Part shown: one piece after another, positions 7,401-8,551 of the stretch | How the letters are laid out: the number at the start of each line of letters is the position of its first letter | Numbering within the stretch: position 1 is the stretch's first letter | Assembly: GCA_002409405.1 (NCBI GenBank) | Contig: DHNG01000047.1 | Location: forward strand, 394 to 8,944 | From: Flavobacteriales bacterium UBA5422 | GTDB taxonomy: Bacteria; Bacteroidota; Bacteroidia; Flavobacteriales_D; Crocinitomicaceae | Direction: 5' to 3' | Length of the DNA: 8,551 nt | Notes under the pieces: model-generated | Told to the model about the DNA's origin: nothing | The model's input: only the letters and a program-made list of their open reading frames with translations | Database searches by the model: none | Translations under genes and position numbers: made by a program

Positions 7401-8107
7401 CGGAAATGGTCATTTACTGCGAAATGGATACAGAACAGAGAAGGGTGTACGATACGTATAAAGTAGAGTTTCAAAAATACCTGGCAGGTTTGTCAGACGA
7501 AGAATTACAGGCTTCGGGATTGCATGTATTGCAGGGATTGACCAAATTGCGGCAAATCTGTAACTCTCCTGCATTACTGTCCGATGAGGAATTTTATGGG
7601 GATCAGTCAGCCAAACTGGATGAATTGATGGCACAAATCAGTAACCTGAAAGGAGCGCATAAACTATTGGTATTTTCTCAATTTGTCGGAATGCTTGACC
7701 TGGTAAAAAAACGTTTGGATCATCAACAAATCAAGTATGCCTACCTTACAGGGCAGACAAAAAAGCGGGAAGAACAAGTCGAATTGTTTCAAAATGACGA
7801 TACCGTTCGTGTGTTTCTTATCAGCTTAAAAGCAGGTGGAACAGGTCTGAATCTCACAAAAGCCGAATATGTTTTTCTCATTGATCCGTGGTGGAATCCG
7901 GCTGTAGAAAACCAGGCAATTGACCGGGCGCATCGCATCGGGCAAACCAATAAAGTAGTGGCTGTCCGACTAATTACTCCGGGAACCATTGAAGAAAAAA
8001 TCATGGAGTTGCAACAGCGAAAGCGACAACTGGCTGAGGAACTGGTTCATACTGATAGTTCGATGCTCAAACAATTGTCAAAAGAAGACCTGATGCAGTT
8101 AGTGTGA
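4463..8107 (+). CDS. SNF2-family ATPase with two N-terminal SWIM zinc-finger motifs
   Basis: This 1214-residue protein belongs to helicase superfamily 2, Swi2/Snf2 group: DNA-dependent ATPases that translocate on duplex DNA and remodel bound proteins rather than unwind strands. SWIM motifs (C-x-C...C-x-H) are at Cys65/Cys67/Cys75/His77 and Cys185/Cys187/Cys195/His197 and should bind zinc and contact DNA or protein. Residues ~200-730 form a long region without motifs I can name, comparable in place to SNF2-associated domains of bacterial relatives. The ATPase core follows in full. It has a Q-like segment LRDYQKEGLNWL (757-768), Walker A DDMGLGKT (782-789, Lys788), Walker B LDESQ (878-882), TGTP (907-910), LVFSQF (1069-1074), SLKAGGTGLNLT (1121-1132) and the arginine-finger motif DRAHRIGQ (1154-1161). 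No key residue is missing, and the length is usual for Bacteroidota SWIM-SNF2 proteins. It has its own candidate promoter. No methylase, nuclease or phospholipase-D partner is adjacent, so a defence role is not indicated and a general chromosomal role is more likely. Confidence 0.95.
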   Translation: MNFNFPPFESLISNYTTQNSRSEAEAVAVRELELQEGEIKARLEDGSTYAVHINFNQKKVLTAICSCLYSQAGYCKHIIRALTYADGLMPKQDKEKRKTEVLPLIAIRKDKTGFVIENQNLLQLSEEELASVSHGLEKNNTWGNRMDFREAKLGSQRIEAKIHKGYSDEWGVVIEQSNAHILLTCTCYNPSKKLCVHMHFAVSEIWNTKELQLPFNEGQRFDFLSKHAAKMGLTDLGNPDDLFELKFDYGRIHVQSKYTLLSLTAYEKQELKRQLIPEFQFPKGGNTEKKEFILVETSNYSKELVFTLMEAPVSKSGEIKSPVDKVALQEKMRHYTRQEELLFFSALMQQDIYKGKPFLYQDIVSNPLQFPFYFHANSWDTKRVNAKNLELVKVQSGNPEATIFVRQSGDFYVLTCEVTIENKTFQSKNIQLSGSFFRSADKLFFINNETVVQVLQFFKSKNNEIFIHQTQFASFREEFLNPLEQSVTVSYSFVKKAPAKIIKERSLNKVSEHLIYLSESDDYILITPVICYGEVEVAVLSKRTVYTENPDGTLYSVERNESAERRFLRSVQAQHPSFEEFPQTEFFYLHKQEFLDQGWFIDAFEEWRNNQYAILGFNQLKNNRYNAHKMKVQTQIISGIDWFDVKVNVSFGKQEAGLKEIQKAILNKTRFVQLGDGTQGILPDEWIEKFGHYFRSGEIKDDSIRTHKSNFQVIDELFEREVIDQEVQLEIEQYKQKLADFHSIRQVEVPKKLNATLRDYQKEGLNWLHFLDEFSFGGCLADDMGLGKTIQIIAYFLTQHEKGNTQPNLVIVPTSLLFNWQREMDKFAPHLRYTALHGTNRETHTIDFNNYDVVLTTYGTLLSDVEQLKKQRFNCLVLDESQAIKNPDSKRYKAVRLLNARQRLVVTGTPLENNTFDLYAQLSFAIPGLLGSAKRFAADYSTPIDKFQDTARAKELQRKIHPFVLRRTKKQVAAELPEKTEMVIYCEMDTEQRRVYDTYKVEFQKYLAGLSDEELQASGLHVLQGLTKLRQICNSPALLSDEEFYGDQSAKLDELMAQISNLKGAHKLLVFSQFVGMLDLVKKRLDHQQIKYAYLTGQTKKREEQVELFQNDDTVRVFLISLKAGGTGLNLTKAEYVFLIDPWWNPAVENQAIDRAHRIGQTNKVVAVRLITPGTIEEKIMELQQRKRQLAEELVHTDSSMLKQLSKEDLMQLV

Positions 8108-8173
8108 TCAGTGAATACACAAAAAGTAATACAACCTTGTTGATATTTAATGGCAAATCCTTCCTGTTTTAAT

Positions 8174-8181
8174 TACATTTG
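8174..8181 (+). promoter_or_regulatory. Candidate -7 promoter element of the DUF808 gene
   Basis: TACATTTG is a full match to the Bacteroidota -7 consensus TAnnTTTG, 17 bases before the ATG at 8199. The -33 region at a 20-base spacing holds only a weak ATGG. The distance to the start is the same as for the SNF2 gene. No terminator is visible between 8108 and 8173, so some read-through from the SNF2 gene is also possible. Confidence 0.4.
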
Positions 8182-8198
8182 TTCCCTGAATAAAAAGT

Positions 8199-8551
8199 AT
8201 GGCATCAAGTTTTTTTGCAATTTTAGATGATATCGCAGCATTGATGGATGATGTTGCTGTTGCCAGCAAATTGGCAACAAAAAAAACAGCTGGTATTTTG
8301 GGGGATGATTTAGCAGTGAATGCTGAAAAAGCAACCGGTTTTCTCGCTTCAAGAGAACTGCCGGTCTTGTGGAAAATTACAAAGGGATCCTTGCTGAACA
8401 AACTGATCATCGTTCCGGTCATTTTCTTGTTAAATTTCTTATTGCCCGCCGCAATTAAAGTCATTCTGATTATTGGTGGTTTTTACCTGGCGTATGAAGG
8501 AGTTGAGAAAATTATTGAATACCTTTTTCACAGAAAAGACAAGACACATAC
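8199..8551 (+). CDS. DUF808 (YedI-like) membrane protein, 3'-truncated
   Basis: The frame opens at an ATG preceded by the A-rich AATAAAAAGT and stays open to the window end, giving 117 complete codons. The N-terminus carries the conserved DUF808 pattern: a LLDDIAxLxDDVAV-type segment (here LDDIAALMDDVAV, residues 9-21), KxAAKKTAGxLGDDLAxNAE (here ATKKTAGILGDDLAVNAE, about 26-43), and RELPVxWxxxKGSLLNKxIxVP (about 52-73). A hydrophobic region at about 69-98 (IIVPVIFLLNFLLPAAIKVILIIGGFY) forms the first membrane segments, followed by the conserved YEGxEK. Full-length family members are ~300-residue inner-membrane proteins with several helices. E. coli YedI is one example, and no biochemical function is established. 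About 180 residues should lie beyond the window. Confidence 0.93.
   Translation, partial: MASSFFAILDDIAALMDDVAVASKLATKKTAGILGDDLAVNAEKATGFLASRELPVLWKITKGSLLNKLIIVPVIFLLNFLLPAAIKVILIIGGFYLAYEGVEKIIEYLFHRKDKTH

Noticed and set aside
8132..8142. Small inverted repeat CAAC-CTT-GTTG after the SNF2 gene.
   Set aside because: A 4-bp stem without a T run is too weak for a terminator and has no other recognisable role.
4463..8551. SNF2 ATPase as part of a defence system (for example DISARM-like).
   Set aside because: No adjacent methyltransferase, nuclease, DUF1998 or phospholipase-D gene is present, and the neighbour is a housekeeping-type DUF808 membrane protein.

Overview
The window looks like chromosomal DNA from a member of the Bacteroidota, most likely Flavobacteriales (a Fluviicola/Crocinitomicaceae-like organism would fit, but I cannot prove the genus). 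The reasons are a type IX secretion (T9SS) C-terminal sorting domain, a PorP/SprF-family outer-membrane protein, start codons preceded by A-rich sequence rather than Shine-Dalgarno motifs, and candidate promoters matching the Bacteroidota -7 consensus TAnnTTTG. All real genes lie on the + strand.

Layout. (1) Bases 1-1486 hold a secreted repeat protein cut at its 5' end. It has seven 58-residue repeats in perfect 174-base register, then a T9SS type A sorting domain, and it is closed by a strong intrinsic terminator (1512-1543). (2) Bases 1729-4377 form a probable three-gene operon: a lipoprotein alpha/beta-hydrolase of secretory-lipase type, a PorP/SprF-like outer-membrane barrel overlapping it by one base, and, 2 bases further on, a small two-helix membrane protein whose frame is broken once at a short T run near 3889. 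(3) Bases 4463-8107 encode a 1214-residue SNF2-family ATPase carrying two SWIM zinc-finger motifs at its N-terminus. (4) Bases 8199-8551 hold the 5' part of a DUF808 (YedI-like) membrane protein that runs off the window.

How the parts relate. The first two blocks concern the cell envelope: a T9SS-exported probable beta-propeller and an outer-membrane lipid/ester hydrolase produced together with a barrel protein. The SNF2 gene and the DUF808 gene each have their own candidate promoter and show no clear functional tie to the envelope genes. I see no RNA genes, mobile elements, CRISPR arrays or defence-island partners. The most interesting points are the exact seven-fold repeat with apparent strand-swap closure, the hydrolase/PorP-like/membrane-protein cassette, the broken third gene of that cassette, and the duplicated SWIM motif.
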